Part shown: piece by piece, positions 63,069 to 64,000 of the stretch | How positions within the stretch are numbered: the stretch's first letter is position 1 | Layout of the letters: the number at the start of each line of letters is the position of its first letter | Assembly (NCBI GenBank): GCA_017591395.1 | Contig: WEDG01005137.1 | Coordinates: forward strand, 1-64,000 | Direction: 5' to 3' | DNA length: 64,000 bases | Source: Schistocephalus solidus | Lineage: Eukaryota > Platyhelminthes > Cestoda > Diphyllobothriidea > Diphyllobothriidae | The notes under the pieces: generated by a model | Databases searched by the model: none | Seen by the model: the letters and a program-made list of their open reading frames with translations, nothing else | What the model was told of the DNA's origin: nothing | Translations under genes and position numbers: made by a program

Positions 63069-64000
63069 ATCTAGTCCACTTTGAAGACTTCTATGGGCAC
63101 GAGTGGTCGCTATCCAGAAACCTACTGCACTAACTGTCAGAATATATTCAACAAGCTGGATGAACTCAAATTACTACCCTCTGAGCAGAAACCTCACATA
63201 ATTGTGTTAACAGAGACCTGGTTGACTGAGGAAATAAGCAGCAGCGAAGTCAATATCGAGGGCTATCAAGTGTTCCGTTGTGATAGAATTCAACATAGAG
63301 GAGGAGGCGTAGTGGTTTATGTATCGAATGAAATGTCATGCTGCCAGCAAGAAATATCCGATTTATTACCACGAAATTTTGAACTTATTTTCATGTAAGA
63401 TTAGAATCAAGCAATAACGAACACTTCACCTGTGCGTTGTCTATCGACCTCCCAGCTCGGATGAAAGCACGGACAGAGACCTTCTTAGTGCATTGATGTT
63501 ATTTTGTAAGAGGGAGAACTTACCAAATTCGGGTGACTTTAAACTATCCAGGAAAAGGCTGGAATATCCCCGTAAAAGCTCCATTAACATCATTCGACCA
63601 CAAGCTACTAAAATATACTCAAAACGAATACCTTGTGCAGCACATAAAATTTGGAACAAGATTGAGAGGAGGACAGAGATCGAACTGTTAAAATCTCGTC
63701 TTTAGTAAAGAAAAGGTCGTCATAAGGGAAGTTAATGCACAACCTCCATTCGGCTTAAGTGACCATATTGCTTTTACCTGCGTGTGCTCTCTCCTATTGA
63801 ACCCATAATCACAAATTAAAGGTCGCAGAAATGTTTGGAAGGGTGATTTTAACGCAATGAGACGTGCCGTCTCAGAGGAACCCTGTTCAGTTAACTTGAC
63901 AGATTTAGAAGATTTCTGGCAGTAATTTTGGGGGATTCTAGAGCATCTAGTCGAATCTCATTGCCCTAGGAAAAGAGTGAGATCATGTGCTCAGCCACCG
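63069..64000 (+). pseudogene. CR1-like LINE (same family as 15-17 kb), rearranged, runs off right edge
   Basis: The frame 63,081-63,398 reads CTNCQNIFNKLDELKLL, HIIVLTETWLTEEISSSEVN (catalytic Glu intact) and RGGGVVVYVSNEM: endonuclease N-terminus. 63,425-63,535 continues CVVYRPPSSDESTDRDLLSA LMLF and a degraded GDFN (SGDFK). 63,536-63,705 instead reads like a LINE C-terminus (YSKRIPCAAHKIWNKIERRT, LKSRL and stop). 63,720-64,000 resumes with REVNAQPPFGLSDHIAFTCV (catalytic SDH His), nearly identical to the reverse complement of 17,350-17,050. So the endonuclease is interrupted by foreign or rearranged sequence. The RT would follow beyond the window. Confidence 0.85.

Overview
This 64-kb window is eukaryotic. 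It looks like repeat-choked DNA from a flatworm, most likely a diphyllobothriidean tapeworm (Spirometra/Dibothriocephalus/Schistocephalus type). That assignment is an inference from three things: the retroelement repertoire (an RTE-like LINE whose polyprotein ends in C2H2 zinc fingers, CR1-like LINEs, Penelope-like elements with GIY-YIG domains, a Ty3/Gypsy element resembling the CsRn1 type), multi-kilobase introns, and AT-rich gene-poor spacers. No rRNA, tRNA or CRISPR was seen.

Only two host genes are supported. (1) A METTL25/METTL25B-like methyltransferase lies on the plus strand at 9,012-20,284. I assembled it from four phase-compatible exons that together give 464 codons plus a stop; the N-terminal exon(s) were not found. 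Its first visible intron holds an antisense LINE copy (9,960-12,690). Its second intron holds LINE remnants and a pair of inverted repeats. (2) An intact, intronless SLC9-type Na+/H+ exchanger of 692 aa lies on the minus strand at 42,554-44,632.

The rest is transposon archaeology. The RTE-like/zinc-finger LINE is present as copy A (5.4-6.5 kb, minus), B (10.0-12.7 kb, minus, with a 5' inversion), C (25.5-27.2 kb, minus), a lone tail (30.3-30.56 kb), D (30.6-35.9 kb, plus, full-length but catalytically dead), F (36.2-37.8 kb, minus, very old) and E (38.5-39.2 kb, plus, chimeric). Its 3' region carries two tandem units of about 360 bp, each headed by a short palindrome. CR1-like LINEs lie at 15.2-17.4 kb, 52.9-56.8 kb (near full length with ORF1) and 63.1-64.0 kb (running off the edge). 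Other LINE fragments lie at 0-1.2 kb and 13.7-14.3 kb. A 5'-truncated Gypsy element sits at 59.4-62.7 kb between two degenerate telomere-like arrays.

Two families of Penelope-like elements (PLEs) are present, at 22.3-23.6, 48.9-50.2 and 50.7-52.9 kb, with a relic at 39.3 kb. They show head-to-head inverted 5' duplications. Near their 3' ends they contain sequences that fold as type-I hammerhead ribozymes: four related copies in one family and an independent one in the other. The hammerheads, the palindromic layout, and the repeated association of PLEs with a shared 35-95-bp block and TTAGGG-derived arrays are the most interesting signals in the window.
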